Positions 25,825-33,781 are shown, counted from the first letter of the stretch. The stretch: 42,383 nt of DNA from Butyrivibrio sp. INlla14 (GCF_900102515.1 NZ_FMVS01000032.1:1-42383), one strand, 5' to 3'. The notes: generated by a model from the sequence alone, not told the origin. Program-made: numbers and translations.

Positions 25825-26112
25825 ATGATGAATATGAACCTTCAATTTTTTGCTCATAAGAAGGGTGTTGGATCTACTAAGAACGGTAGAGATTCAGAAT
25901 CCAAGAGACTTGGAGCAAAAAGAGCTGACGGACAATTCGTAAAGGCCGGTAATATTTTATACAGACAGCGTGGAACACACATTCATCCTGGTGTAAATGT
26001 AGGCATCGGTAGCGATGATACATTATATGCACTTGTTGATGGTGTTCTTAGATTTGAGCGCAAGGGCAGAGATAAAAAGCAGGCTAGCGTTCATCCTGTA
26101 GAGAATAAGTAA
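25825..26112 (+). CDS. rpmA: 50S ribosomal protein L27 with Prp-cleavable N-terminus
   Basis: L27 reaches the peptidyl-transferase centre with its N-terminal tail. The 95-residue precursor begins [14 protein letters not shown]; the NLQFF motif is the Prp cleavage signal, and cleavage leaves AHKKG at the mature end. The rest ([27 protein letters not shown]) is standard. ATG 25825 is 8 nt after GGAGGG (25811-25816); in-frame ATGs at 25828 and 25834 are alternatives. It ends the ribosomal operon at a strong terminator. Confidence 0.97.
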   Translation: MMNMNLQFFAHKKGVGSTKNGRDSESKRLGAKRADGQFVKAGNILYRQRGTHIHPGVNVGIGSDDTLYALVDGVLRFERKGRDKKQASVHPVENK

Positions 26113-26128
26113 TTATTTTTGTTTAATC

Positions 26129-26161
26129 GGGCTTCAAACATGTTTGTTTGAAGCCCTTTTT
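26129..26161 (+). terminator. Intrinsic terminator after rpmA
   Basis: A perfect 11-bp stem, GGGCTTCAAAC (26129-26139) with GTTTGAAGCCC (26146-26156), is followed by TTTTT. It separates the ribosomal unit from obgE, for which no clear promoter was seen in the 34 nt that follow, so some readthrough is likely. Confidence 0.92.
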
Positions 26162-26195
26162 CAAACTTTTGTGTTTCTATATAAAAAGGAGTAAT

Positions 26196-27539
26196 ATGCC
26201 TGTATTTGTAGATAAAGCAAAGATATTTATATCTAGCGGGAAAGGTGGCGATGGCCATATTTCCTTTAGAAGAGAAAAATTCGTAAATAACGGCGGCCCA
26301 GACGGCGGAGACGGCGGTAAAGGCGGCGATATTATATTTAAAGTCGATGAGGGTATCAACACTCTTGCCGATTTTCATTATGGTGGAAAATATAAGGCAG
26401 AGAATGGTCAGGATGGTAATAAGAGACGTTGCCATGGCAAAAATGGCCAGGATCTTGTCATTAAGGTTCCAGAGGGAACTGTAATAAAAGAAGCTAATAG
26501 TGGCCAGGTTATTGCCGATATGAGTGGTGATAACAAAGAAATGGTCATCTTAAAGGGTGGCAGAGGCGGAAATGGAAACATGCATTACGCAACCTCTACA
26601 ATGCAGGCTCCTAAGTATGCTCAGCCTGGTCAGCCTGCCCTCGAACTTGAAGTTTTACTAGAGCTTAAGGTTATTGCAGATGTAGGCCTTGTAGGCTTTC
26701 CAAATGTTGGAAAATCCACTTTCCTGTCCAAGATTTCAAATGCTAAGCCCAAGATTGCCAATTATCATTTCACAACTCTTTCTCCAATGCTTGGAGTTGT
26801 TGATCTTAAGGATGCAAGAGGCTTTGTAGTTGCTGATATTCCTGGTCTTATAGAAGGTGCCTCTGAAGGACTTGGCCTTGGCCATGAATTTCTGCGTCAC
26901 ATAGAGAGAACAAGAGTAATGATCCACGTCGTAGATGCAGCTTCAACAGAGGGCCGTGATCCAATAGAAGATATAGAAGCTATCAATAACGAGCTTAAAA
27001 CTTACAACGCTGATATCACTCAAAAGCCACAGGTTATTGCAGCCAATAAGATTGATATGCTTCCTGAGGGAGAACAGGCCGAGATCATACAGAAAATCCG
27101 TGACAGATATGAACCTCTTGGAGTTAAGGTATTTGCTACTTCCACACTTACTGGTCAAGGTATTCAGGAACTGTTATACTATATTAGTAAGGTATTATCT
27201 GAGATAAACGAAAAGCCTGTTGTATTTGATCAGGAATTCTTCCCTGAGACAATGGCTAGAACAGCAGATGATGCATTTACAGTAGAGTATGATCCAGAAG
27301 AGAAGGAATACGTTGTAGAAGGCCCTAAGATTGAGAAAATGCTGGGCTATACAAACCTTGAATCTGAGAAGGGCTTTGCTTTCTTCCAGAAGTTCATGGC
27401 TGACAACGGCATTTTGGATGAACTTGAGAAATTACATATCCAGGAAGGTGATACCGTGCGCATGTACGGCTTTAGCTTTGAGTATTACAGAAATGCTGAT
27501 ACAGCACCTGGAGATTTTGAAGAGGATGAAGAAGAATGA
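26196..27539 (+). CDS. obgE: GTPase ObgE/CgtA
   Basis: Obg is an essential GTPase linked to 50S assembly and stress signalling. The 447-residue protein has the glycine-rich N-terminal Obg fold (FVDKAKIFISSGKGGDGHISF, GGPDGGDGGKGG), the G domain (GFPNVGKST P loop near 165, DIPGLIEGA, NKID) and the C-terminal OCT domain with an acidic tail ending EDEEE. The start is ATG 26196 behind AAAGGAG; an in-frame extension to 26148 runs through the terminator and is rejected. Its stop overlaps yhbY (ATGA). Confidence 0.96.
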   Translation: MPVFVDKAKIFISSGKGGDGHISFRREKFVNNGGPDGGDGGKGGDIIFKVDEGINTLADFHYGGKYKAENGQDGNKRRCHGKNGQDLVIKVPEGTVIKEANSGQVIADMSGDNKEMVILKGGRGGNGNMHYATSTMQAPKYAQPGQPALELEVLLELKVIADVGLVGFPNVGKSTFLSKISNAKPKIANYHFTTLSPMLGVVDLKDARGFVVADIPGLIEGASEGLGLGHEFLRHIERTRVMIHVVDAASTEGRDPIEDIEAINNELKTYNADITQKPQVIAANKIDMLPEGEQAEIIQKIRDRYEPLGVKVFATSTLTGQGIQELLYYISKVLSEINEKPVVFDQEFFPETMARTADDAFTVEYDPEEKEYVVEGPKIEKMLGYTNLESEKGFAFFQKFMADNGILDELEKLHIQEGDTVRMYGFSFEYYRNADTAPGDFEEDEEE

Positions 27540-27847
27540 CATTAACTAGTAAACAAAGAGCATATTTAAAGAGCCTTGCATCTGATCTTGAGCCAGTTTT
27601 TCAGATTGGTAAATCAAGTGTAAGCCCAGAAGTTACAGAGGCTATAACAGAAACCTTTAACACTCATGAGCTTGTTAAGATAACAGTTTTAAAGAACTGC
27701 TTAGAGGATGTCAATGAGGTAGCCAGAACAGTATCTGAGCGTACAAGATCAGAACTTGTTCAGGTTATTGGTAGAAGATTTGTGCTTTACAAGCCTTTCA
27801 AGGATGATCCTAAGATTATTTTACCTAAGGCTAGCAAGAAGGCTTAA
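27536..27847 (+). CDS. yhbY: YhbY family RNA-binding protein (CRM domain)
   Basis: A 103-residue CRM-domain protein associated with pre-50S particles. It has LTSKQRAYLKSLASDLEPVFQIGKSS, equivalent to the GxxG loop region (here IGKSS), and VIGRRFVLYKP at the end. It overlaps obgE by 4 nt, which suits a shared role in large-subunit maturation, and precedes nadD as in many Firmicutes. Confidence 0.92.
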   Translation: MTLTSKQRAYLKSLASDLEPVFQIGKSSVSPEVTEAITETFNTHELVKITVLKNCLEDVNEVARTVSERTRSELVQVIGRRFVLYKPFKDDPKIILPKASKKA

Positions 27848-27887
27848 ATGAAACTGTCACCTATTTATACCAAAAGGAGGCCTGGCT

Positions 27888-28496
27888 ATGGAATGCAGAA
27901 AGATTGGTATACTTGGAGGAACATTTGACCCTATTCACAATGCGCATTTGCTATTAGGCGAAGCTGCCAGAGAACAGTTTGGGCTTGACAGAGTTATCTA
28001 TATTCCCAATTATCTGGCTCATATGCCTAACAGAAAAGAGGTATCTGGAACAGAAGAGCGTTATCAAATGGTCAAGATGGCCATAGAAGATAACCCTTAT
28101 TTTACATGCTCCAGACTTGAAATTGATAAAGAAGGCGGCTCCTACACCGTAGATACAATTAATGACTTAAAAAACATGTATCCCGGAGATGAGCTTTATC
28201 TTATTCTTGGCGCTGATTCTGTACTTGGTATTGACAGCTGGTACAAGGCACCAGAGCTACTTGGCTCATGTATTATCCTTGCAGCCACCAGACGTGAGGA
28301 TGACACAGCTGCCCTTGATAAAAAGAGAAGTGAGCTTAAAGATTTATATAATGCAGACATCAGACTTTTGACCTTTAATCGTATTGATATTTCCGCTACG
28401 GATATCAGAGAACGTATAAAGAGTGGAAAATCTGTAAGATACATGCTACCTGATAAATGCATTGAATACATATGTATAAAGGGGTTATATAAATGA
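27888..28496 (+). CDS. nadD: Nicotinate-nucleotide adenylyltransferase
   Basis: NadD adenylates nicotinate mononucleotide to deamido-NAD. The 202-residue protein has GGTFDPIHNAHL (nucleotidyltransferase HxGH-type motif; here HNAH) near residue 10 and the C-terminal ISATDIRERI motif. The start is ATG 27888 with AAGGAGG at 27874-27880. It overlaps yqeK by 4 nt; the order nadD-yqeK-rsfS is conserved in Firmicutes. Confidence 0.96.
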   Translation: MECRKIGILGGTFDPIHNAHLLLGEAAREQFGLDRVIYIPNYLAHMPNRKEVSGTEERYQMVKMAIEDNPYFTCSRLEIDKEGGSYTVDTINDLKNMYPGDELYLILGADSVLGIDSWYKAPELLGSCIILAATRREDDTAALDKKRSELKDLYNADIRLLTFNRIDISATDIRERIKSGKSVRYMLPDKCIEYICIKGLYK

Positions 28497-29074
28497 GAAC
28501 ACTTGAGATTTCACAGAAATTAAGAAAAGAGTTACAGGAAACTCTTAAGCCAGATAGATTTGATCATACCCTTGGAGTAGCTTATACCGCAGCGGCTTTG
28601 GCTTTTGCCCATGGGGCTGATGCTGAGAAAGCTCTTATAGCTGGTATGCTTCATGACTGTGCAAAATGCATGAGTCATGACGAACAGATAAAAATATGCG
28701 AAAAGAACAACATTGAAATATCAGATGTAGAGAAAAGAAATCATTCTCTTTTGCATGCCAAGGTTGGAATGTATCTTGCAAGAACTAAATATGACGTATA
28801 TGATACAGAAATACTGAATGCAATAAGATGGCATACAACTGGAAGAGAAGATATGTCTCTTTTGGAGAAAATTGTTTACATCGCTGATTTTATAGAACCC
28901 AATAGAAAGCCTCTAGAGGGGATGGATATTATCAGAAAAGAGGCATTTACAGATATAGACAGATGTCTTTCTCATATACTTCATGATTCTGTGATCTATT
29001 TGGATACAATAGGCAAGGAAGTAGATGAAGCTACAAATAATGCGTATCAGTATTACAAAAAGTACTACAAATAA
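28493..29074 (+). CDS. yqeK: YqeK family HD phosphohydrolase (symmetrical Ap4A hydrolase)
   Basis: YqeK cleaves diadenosine tetraphosphate to two ADP. The 193-residue HD-domain protein shows the metal-ligand series His (FDHTLGVAY), His-Asp (GMLHDCAK), His (HSLLHAKVG), His (IRWHTTG) and a distal Asp (YIADFIEP). It sits between nadD and rsfS, its usual place, with a 4-nt overlap with nadD. Confidence 0.93.
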   Translation: MRTLEISQKLRKELQETLKPDRFDHTLGVAYTAAALAFAHGADAEKALIAGMLHDCAKCMSHDEQIKICEKNNIEISDVEKRNHSLLHAKVGMYLARTKYDVYDTEILNAIRWHTTGREDMSLLEKIVYIADFIEPNRKPLEGMDIIRKEAFTDIDRCLSHILHDSVIYLDTIGKEVDEATNNAYQYYKKYYK

Positions 29075-29098
29075 GATAGTTTTAAAGCGAGGTATTTA

Positions 29099-29464
29099 AT
29101 GGCAGATTTAAGTGTTTCAAAGAAAATGGCCAGCATGGCTGTAGACGCCCTTGAAGATAGAAAGGGAGAAGATGTTAAAGTTCTTGATATTAGCGAGATT
29201 TCAACTCTTGCAGACTACTTCATAATTGCTGGTGGTACTAATATAAATCAGGTTCAGGCTATGGCCGACAACGTTCAAGAAGTACTTGGAAGAGCCGGAC
29301 ACATGACCAAAAATGTTGAAGGTTATGAATCTGGAAATTGGATCTTACTTGATTTTGGCGATATTATTGTTCACGTTTTTGACAATGAGAACAGATTATT
29401 CTACGATCTTGAGAGAATCTGGAGAGATGGAAAAGTCATCGACAAGGAAGATTTAGATAAATAA
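29099..29464 (+). CDS. rsfS: Ribosomal silencing factor RsfS
   Basis: RsfS binds L14 and blocks subunit joining under starvation. The 121-residue protein has the family core TLADYFIIAGGTN, the VEGYESGNWILLDFGDIIVHVF segment and YDLERIW at the end. It starts at ATG 29099, 24 nt after yqeK, and ends facing lexA. No T-rich terminator follows it directly; the structured element at 29495 lies between it and lexA. Confidence 0.95.
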   Translation: MADLSVSKKMASMAVDALEDRKGEDVKVLDISEISTLADYFIIAGGTNINQVQAMADNVQEVLGRAGHMTKNVEGYESGNWILLDFGDIIVHVFDNENRLFYDLERIWRDGKVIDKEDLDK

Positions 29465-29494
29465 ATATATTTCAGGAATAGACTATCAAAACCA

Positions 29495-29664
29495 AGGTGT
29501 CCACTCGGAAATGCTTGTTTTCGTCTACGGTGTGATTTTCTAAGATTCATAAATGAAGAGAGCTCTCCTCTCAGCGTTGTTCGTAGCAGTCGAGCTCCCT
29601 TCATTTTTTCATCTTGAAAATCATAATCCTCGTCCGAGAACTGCACATTTCCAAACGGACACCT
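29495..29664 (-). ncRNA. 170-nt rod-shaped structured element downstream of lexA
   Basis: Three nested stems span the gap between rsfS and lexA. Arms 29495-29513 and 29646-29664 form 19 pairs. Arms 29533-29546 and 29611-29623 form 13 pairs with one bulge. Arms 29552-29565 and 29592-29605 form 14 pairs, closed by a 26-nt loop. A large internal bubble lies between stems 1 and 2. All four imperfect positions are A-C on the plus strand but become G-U pairs on the minus strand, which favours a minus-strand RNA; by chance this polarity would occur about one time in eight. It begins 19 nt after the lexA stop. Alternatives are a palindromic mobile repeat or a 6S-like RNA; no family is recognised. Confidence 0.6.
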
Positions 29665-29683
29665 AAACAAAATCCTACAAGAA

Positions 29684-30301
29684 TCAATAAAATCTCATCA
29701 CACCAAACACCTTACCAAGAATCTGACAATCATCTACTATAATGGGATCCATAGTGTCATTTTCAGGTTGAAGTCTGATATGTCCCTTTTCTTTGTAAAA
29801 TGTCTTAACAGTAGCGGAATCGTCAATAAGAGCTACGACCTGTTCACCATTCTTGGCAGTATTACACTGCTCAACAAAAATCTGGTCTCCATCAAAAATT
29901 CCAGCATTGATCATTGATTCACCCTTGACCTTAAGGATGAAAGCATTGGCTCCCTTAGGACACATGCTTGCCGGAATAGGAATATATGAATCAATATTCT
30001 CCTCAGCAAGAATAGGCTGTCCAGCTGCTACCTGCCCAATAACGGGAATACTAACAATTTCAGATCTGACCATATTAAAGCCATCATCACATATCTCAAT
30101 AGCGCGGGGCTTAGTAGGATCTCGTCTGATATATCCATTCTTCTCAAGGGTCTCAAGATGAGAATGCACAGAAGATGTAGACTTAAGATTAACAGCCTTA
30201 CATATATCTCTTACAGCTGGAGGGAATCCTCTCTGCAGAGTCTGTTCCTTGATATAATCAAGAATCTCCTGTTGTTTCTTAGAAATATTACCTTTCTCCA
30301 T
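29684..30301 (-). CDS. lexA: SOS repressor LexA
   Basis: LexA represses DNA-damage genes until activated RecA triggers its self-cleavage. The 205-residue protein has an N-terminal winged helix (SKKQQEILDYIKEQ, TSSVHSHLETLEKNGYI), the cleavage bond Ala93-Gly94 in GQVAAGQP, and the catalytic dyad Ser129 (KGESM) and Lys166 (ATVKTF). The start is the ATG at 30299-30301, 6 nt from AGGAGG (complement of 30308-30313); a GTG two codons upstream touches the Shine-Dalgarno and is not used. It is divergent from a LysM gene, as lexA is from yneA in Bacillus, and the shared region holds several SOS-like boxes. Confidence 0.96.
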   Translation of the reverse strand: MEKGNISKKQQEILDYIKEQTLQRGFPPAVRDICKAVNLKSTSSVHSHLETLEKNGYIRRDPTKPRAIEICDDGFNMVRSEIVSIPVIGQVAAGQPILAEENIDSYIPIPASMCPKGANAFILKVKGESMINAGIFDGDQIFVEQCNTAKNGEQVVALIDDSATVKTFYKEKGHIRLQPENDTMDPIIVDDCQILGKVFGVMRFY

Positions 30302-30356
30302 TGGCACCCTCCTAAAAATTTATTAAATCGGTTGAAACTCACGACATCTCTTAATT

Positions 30357-30385
30357 AGTATAACATTCGCATCAACAAAAAGCAA
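30357..30385 (-). promoter_or_regulatory. Promoter of lexA
   Basis: On the minus strand, TTGCTT (30380-30385) is 17 bp from TATACT (30357-30362). An SOS-like box overlaps the -35, consistent with lexA autoregulation. Confidence 0.6.
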
Positions 30386-30478
30386 ATATTTGTTCGGAAA
30401 ATATGTTCGATTTTTGTTGACAAACAAGTGTTTGTTTTATATTATTATATCAGAACAACCGTTCGCAACAAATGTTCG
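30383..30478. promoter_or_regulatory. Array of five SOS-box-like LexA sites
   Basis: Compared with CGAAC-N4-GTTCG, five sites match at 8 or 9 of 10 fixed positions: 30383-30396, 30396-30409, 30421-30434 (CAAACAAGTGTTTG, fully palindromic), 30452-30465 (AGAACAACCGTTCG, 9 of 10) and 30465-30478. The first overlaps the lexA -35, the third fills the spacer of the LysM gene promoter, and the last two cover its start region. Confidence 0.75.
30417..30445 (+). promoter_or_regulatory. Promoter of the YneA-like gene
   Basis: TTGACA (30417-30422) and TATTAT (30440-30445) have a 17-bp spacer that contains a palindromic SOS-like box. A strong promoter under tight LexA control is expected. Confidence 0.75.
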
Positions 30479-30501
30479 TTTTTTATCAGAGAGGTGATGA
30501 G

Positions 30502-30921
30502 ATGAGTAGTGCAATGTATGCAGCAGCAAGTCTTTACAATGATCCCAGATATTTTAGTAAGAGCGAAGTTCGAATTAGAGCCAATAAGATACGCAGACAG
30601 CGCATTTTTAGGAAGCAGATCATAATGCTTTTACTATTAGTAGCAATCATTTTATTCTCTGTAATATTTTTAAATAATTCAATTTCTACAGATGCGCAGT
30701 CAGATGATTACGCCCCAGAATTCAAATATTATACAGCTGTGACTATTCATGCCGGAGATTCTTTATGGAGTATAGCTTCAGAGCATTTCAATCCTGATCA
30801 TTATGAGGATTTGGGCTCTTATGTAGGAGAAATCTGTAGTATAAACAAACTCTCTACAGATTCAGTTGTAAAAGCAGGAGAATGTATTATTTTGCCCTAC
30901 TATGAAACTGAATATAAATAA
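30502..30921 (+). CDS. Membrane-anchored LysM protein, YneA-like SOS division inhibitor candidate
   Basis: A 139-residue protein with a basic cytoplasmic N-terminus, one transmembrane helix (about 40-57, MLLLLVAIILFSVIFL) and an extracellular LysM domain (about 80-135; VTIHAGDSLWSIASEHF, SINKLSTDSVVKAGECIILP). Architecture, length and divergence from lexA match YneA of Bacillus, which blocks cell division during DNA damage and binds peptidoglycan by LysM. The start is ATG 30502 behind GAGGTGAT (30491-30498); the frame upstream to 30472 lacks a site. Function is inferred from architecture and the SOS-box promoter. Confidence 0.85.
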   Translation: MSSAMYAAASLYNDPRYFSKSEVRIRANKIRRQRIFRKQIIMLLLLVAIILFSVIFLNNSISTDAQSDDYAPEFKYYTAVTIHAGDSLWSIASEHFNPDHYEDLGSYVGEICSINKLSTDSVVKAGECIILPYYETEYK

Positions 30922-31018
30922 GGAATGAATATTTTTTCAGCAATTTGTCTGCTTCAATGCCCATACTTTCCCAGATTTAGTTACTAAAATATTTCAAATT
31001 ATTATATTTTCTGTTTAT

Positions 31019-31067
31019 AAAAGTCTCCTTCCTGATATATAATGATATGGTTAAGGAGACTTTTTTT
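31019..31067 (+). terminator. Terminator whose stem contains the Shine-Dalgarno of the next gene
   Basis: AAAAGTCTCCTT (31019-31030) and AAGGAGACTTTT (31053-31064) form a perfect 12-bp stem with a 22-nt loop, followed by more T up to 31067. The right arm contains AAGGAG, the ribosome site of the DHH gene at 31068. A TATAAT (31038-31043) lies in the loop, so transcripts starting there lack the left arm. Confidence 0.65.
31038..31043 (+). promoter_or_regulatory. Likely -10 box for the DHH gene
   Basis: A perfect TATAAT lies 25 nt before the start codon, inside the loop of the hairpin at 31019-31064. The -35 is weak (TTTATA, 31014-31019, 18 bp away). Confidence 0.5.
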
Positions 31068-32591
31068 ATGAAGCTTTCAGCATTACTAAACTTCAAGTCA
31101 ATAGTTATCCAGTGCCACGATAATCCTGATGCAGATGCTATCTGTTCAGGATATGTGTTATACAGATATTTTCTGGCACATAATAAGAAGGTTCGATTTA
31201 TCTATTCTGGTAATTTTAAGATCAGTAAGAGTAATCTTGTTTATCTTATCAAAGAGCTTAAGATTCCTATCGAATTTGTGGCAACCCTGAAGAATAAGCC
31301 AGATTTACTCCTATTAACTGATTGCCAATACGGAGAGGGTAATGTAAGAAAATTCCCTGCCAAAGAGGTCGCCATAATCGACCATCACCAGGTCTACGTC
31401 AACCTTCCCAAGCTCAACGAAGTGAGGAGTAACCTTGGAAGCTGTTGCTCAGTAATATGGAATCTGCTTAAGATTGAAAATGACGAAGACATTGTCGACA
31501 AGAATATTGCAACAGCTCTTTATTATGGTCTATATTCTGATACCAATGCATTTTCCGAGATGTCACACCCTCTTGATAGAGATATGGTTGAATCTCTTGA
31601 CTATGACAAGAACCTCATTCAGAAATTAAAGAACATGAACCTCACTTTAAGAGAAGCGAAGATAGCCGGAGTTGCAATGCTTGGCCTTGAATACCATGCC
31701 GAAAACAGATATGCTATTTTGCGCTCAGATCCTTGCGATCCTAATATTTTAGGGCTAATTGGAGATTTCATTGTTGCTGTAGATAATATAGATGTATGCC
31801 TTGTTTATAGTATTTTGTCTTTTGGTGTTAAGTTTTCAATAAGAAGCTGTTCCAGCGAAACAAAGGCTGATGAACTTGCAACTTTCCTTGCTCAGAAGAT
31901 AGGATCCGGAGGCGGACATACTGAAAAAGCTGGAGGAATTCTTAAGAACGAACTTATTATCAAGCAATATCCAGATTATATCGAAATTGATGATGATTCA
32001 GCTAAGCACTCTATATCAAATATAATAAGAGAGAGAATGGCTGACTATTTTGAAAATGCTGAGATTATCTACGCTAGCAACGCAACTCTCGATGTGTCTC
32101 ATATGAGCAAGTATGAGAGATCATCAATCACACTTGGTTACGTAGAAGCATCTGATAGTATTCCTGCAGGAAATATGGCAATCATCAGAACTCTTGATGG
32201 AGATAATAATGTCGAGATCAAGGATAATACTATCCTTATCATAGATATGACAGGCAATGTTAAGGCTATTTCCCTTGAGAAATTCAATAATAGCTTTAAG
32301 AAATCAAGGAAGAAGTTTAAGCTTAATATCGACTATAGTCCTGTAATCAAGAACGCAGATACAGGCAAATCCATATCACTTCTCCCTATAGCCAAGAGCT
32401 GTGAATCTACCAATGATATCAGGATTTATGCCAAGAAACTGACCAAGACCACCAAACTTTTCTCATATTGGGATCTGGACAGATACATGGTAGGACAAAA
32501 GGGTGACTATCTATGCGTCAGTCAGGATGACCTTCACGACATGTTTATAGTTGAGAAGAATCTATTTAAGAAAACATATAAAGCAGTGTAA
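31068..32591 (+). CDS. DHH/DHHA1 phosphoesterase with an added C-terminal domain
   Basis: A DHH-family phosphodiesterase, related to NrnA-type oligoribonuclease/pAp phosphatase and cyclic-dinucleotide hydrolases. In 507 residues it shows DNPDADAICSGY (metal Asp), LLTDCQ, IDHHQVY (the DHH motif), GLYSDTNAF and, in DHHA1, GSGGGHTEKAGG near residue 285. About 170 residues follow; the end (KGDYLCVSQDDLHDMFIVEK, then FKKTY) resembles a PGDYG-type domain. The start is ATG 31068 with AAGGAG at 31053-31058; an upstream ATG at 31047 lacks a site and lies in the terminator loop. The substrate is not determined. Confidence 0.85.
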   Translation: MKLSALLNFKSIVIQCHDNPDADAICSGYVLYRYFLAHNKKVRFIYSGNFKISKSNLVYLIKELKIPIEFVATLKNKPDLLLLTDCQYGEGNVRKFPAKEVAIIDHHQVYVNLPKLNEVRSNLGSCCSVIWNLLKIENDEDIVDKNIATALYYGLYSDTNAFSEMSHPLDRDMVESLDYDKNLIQKLKNMNLTLREAKIAGVAMLGLEYHAENRYAILRSDPCDPNILGLIGDFIVAVDNIDVCLVYSILSFGVKFSIRSCSSETKADELATFLAQKIGSGGGHTEKAGGILKNELIIKQYPDYIEIDDDSAKHSISNIIRERMADYFENAEIIYASNATLDVSHMSKYERSSITLGYVEASDSIPAGNMAIIRTLDGDNNVEIKDNTILIIDMTGNVKAISLEKFNNSFKKSRKKFKLNIDYSPVIKNADTGKSISLLPIAKSCESTNDIRIYAKKLTKTTKLFSYWDLDRYMVGQKGDYLCVSQDDLHDMFIVEKNLFKKTYKAV

Positions 32592-32597
32592 AAAAAG

Positions 32598-32638
32598 AAA
32601 TCTTGAGTAAACCGTATATTTACTCAAGATTTTTTTGT
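32598..32638. terminator. Bidirectional terminator between DHH gene and recombinase
   Basis: A perfect 14-bp stem, AAATCTTGAGTAAA (32598-32611) with TTTACTCAAGATTT (32619-32632), has a 7-nt loop. A run of A precedes it and a run of T follows, so it serves the two convergent genes. Confidence 0.92.
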
Positions 32639-32640
32639 TT

Positions 32641-33708
32641 TTAATTATCCTCACGTAAGTGTACCATTCTTGCAGCTTTTCGTCTGTTTGCATCATCCTG
32701 GGCTGCATAGTGCTTACGGGTAGTATTAACATCTTTGTGCCCAAGGACATCTGCAACAAGATATATATCGCCAGATTCCTGATATAGATTTGTACCAAAG
32801 GTACTTCTGAGCTTATGTGGCGTTATCTTTTTTAGAGTAGTGACATTCTGAGCGTATTTTTTTACAAGTTTTTCTACGGCTCGAACTGAAATTCTCTTAT
32901 TCTGAAGAGAAAGAAATAGTGCATTTTCGCTGCCTTCTTCTGGTATTACAGCCTTTCTCTGTTCAATGTAGTCTATGAGTGCTGTACGAACTTCATCAGG
33001 AAAATACACTATAGTATTGTATCCACCTTTTCTATGAATCCTAAGGCCGTTAGTATCAAAATCAATATCATCAAGATCAATTCCTACACATTCAGAAACT
33101 CGGATTCCAGTACCAAGTAGAAGTGTCAATAAAGCTACATCCCTTAGCTTTGTCTTATTATGGTACCGCAATTGAGCTTTTGTAAGCTTTTCCCCAGCTT
33201 CAACCTGATCAAGGAGGGTAGCAACTTCATTGGGCTCAAGGCGAATTATCTCATGCTCATGAAGTTTTGGCATGTTCACAAGCTCTGGTGTATTCTTTTG
33301 AATAAGCTCTGCTTTATAGAAATAGTTGTACATGGATCGTAGCGCTGACATTTTTCTCTTTTTGCCCTGCTCAGCGTTAGTGATCTCTTTATCCTCCTTC
33401 TCATAAAGAGAGAGGTATTCAAGATATTCCTCAATATCTTCACGCTGTATCTGGTCAAGAAGTCCTATCTCAAATTCCTTAATATCAGTTTTGGAAAGGG
33501 CAGGATTTTGGGTATGAAGATACTCAAAAAAAGTTCTCAGATCATAGGCGTATCCAAGCCTTGTCCTAGCTGATGTTGTAGGCTCAATTCCCCTAAAGAA
33601 CTGCCTGCAGAATTTGGGAAGTGTATCAAGAACATCACGCATCCTTAAGATATTTATCTTATCTTGCTCTGTATAATATTTTTCTTCGTTTCCATTATTG
33701 TTTTTCAT
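32641..33708 (-). CDS. Tyrosine recombinase, XerS-like
   Basis: A site-specific recombinase of the tyrosine family. From the ATG at 33706-33708 it has 355 residues, close to XerS. The core-binding domain contains QFFRGIEPTTSARTRLGYAYDL, and the catalytic domain has Arg (GTGIRVSE), His-x-x-Arg (PHKLRSTFG), His (LGHKDVNTT) and the Tyr nucleophile (RKHYAAQ), so it looks active. The frame is open to a TTG at 33801, but no start shows a good ribosome site; 33708 is chosen by family length. There is no excisionase or phage gene nearby, so a chromosomal Xer role is more likely than a mobile-element integrase. Confidence 0.82.
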   Translation of the reverse strand: MKNNNGNEEKYYTEQDKINILRMRDVLDTLPKFCRQFFRGIEPTTSARTRLGYAYDLRTFFEYLHTQNPALSKTDIKEFEIGLLDQIQREDIEEYLEYLSLYEKEDKEITNAEQGKKRKMSALRSMYNYFYKAELIQKNTPELVNMPKLHEHEIIRLEPNEVATLLDQVEAGEKLTKAQLRYHNKTKLRDVALLTLLLGTGIRVSECVGIDLDDIDFDTNGLRIHRKGGYNTIVYFPDEVRTALIDYIEQRKAVIPEEGSENALFLSLQNKRISVRAVEKLVKKYAQNVTTLKKITPHKLRSTFGTNLYQESGDIYLVADVLGHKDVNTTRKHYAAQDDANRRKAARMVHLREDN

Positions 33709-33781
33709 AGATTTAAGTATATCACACAAGAGAACCATAACCACAGTATTTAGTGTTTTAACATCACTTAAATTATCAGTG

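Noticed and set aside
26148..26195. Upstream extension of obgE
   Set aside because: It begins inside the rpmA terminator; ATG 26196 begins the standard Obg sequence.
29401..29670. Minus-strand frame of 89 codons over the rsfS end and the structured element
   Set aside because: It overlaps rsfS, covers inverted repeats that explain its openness, has no ribosome site and resembles no family.
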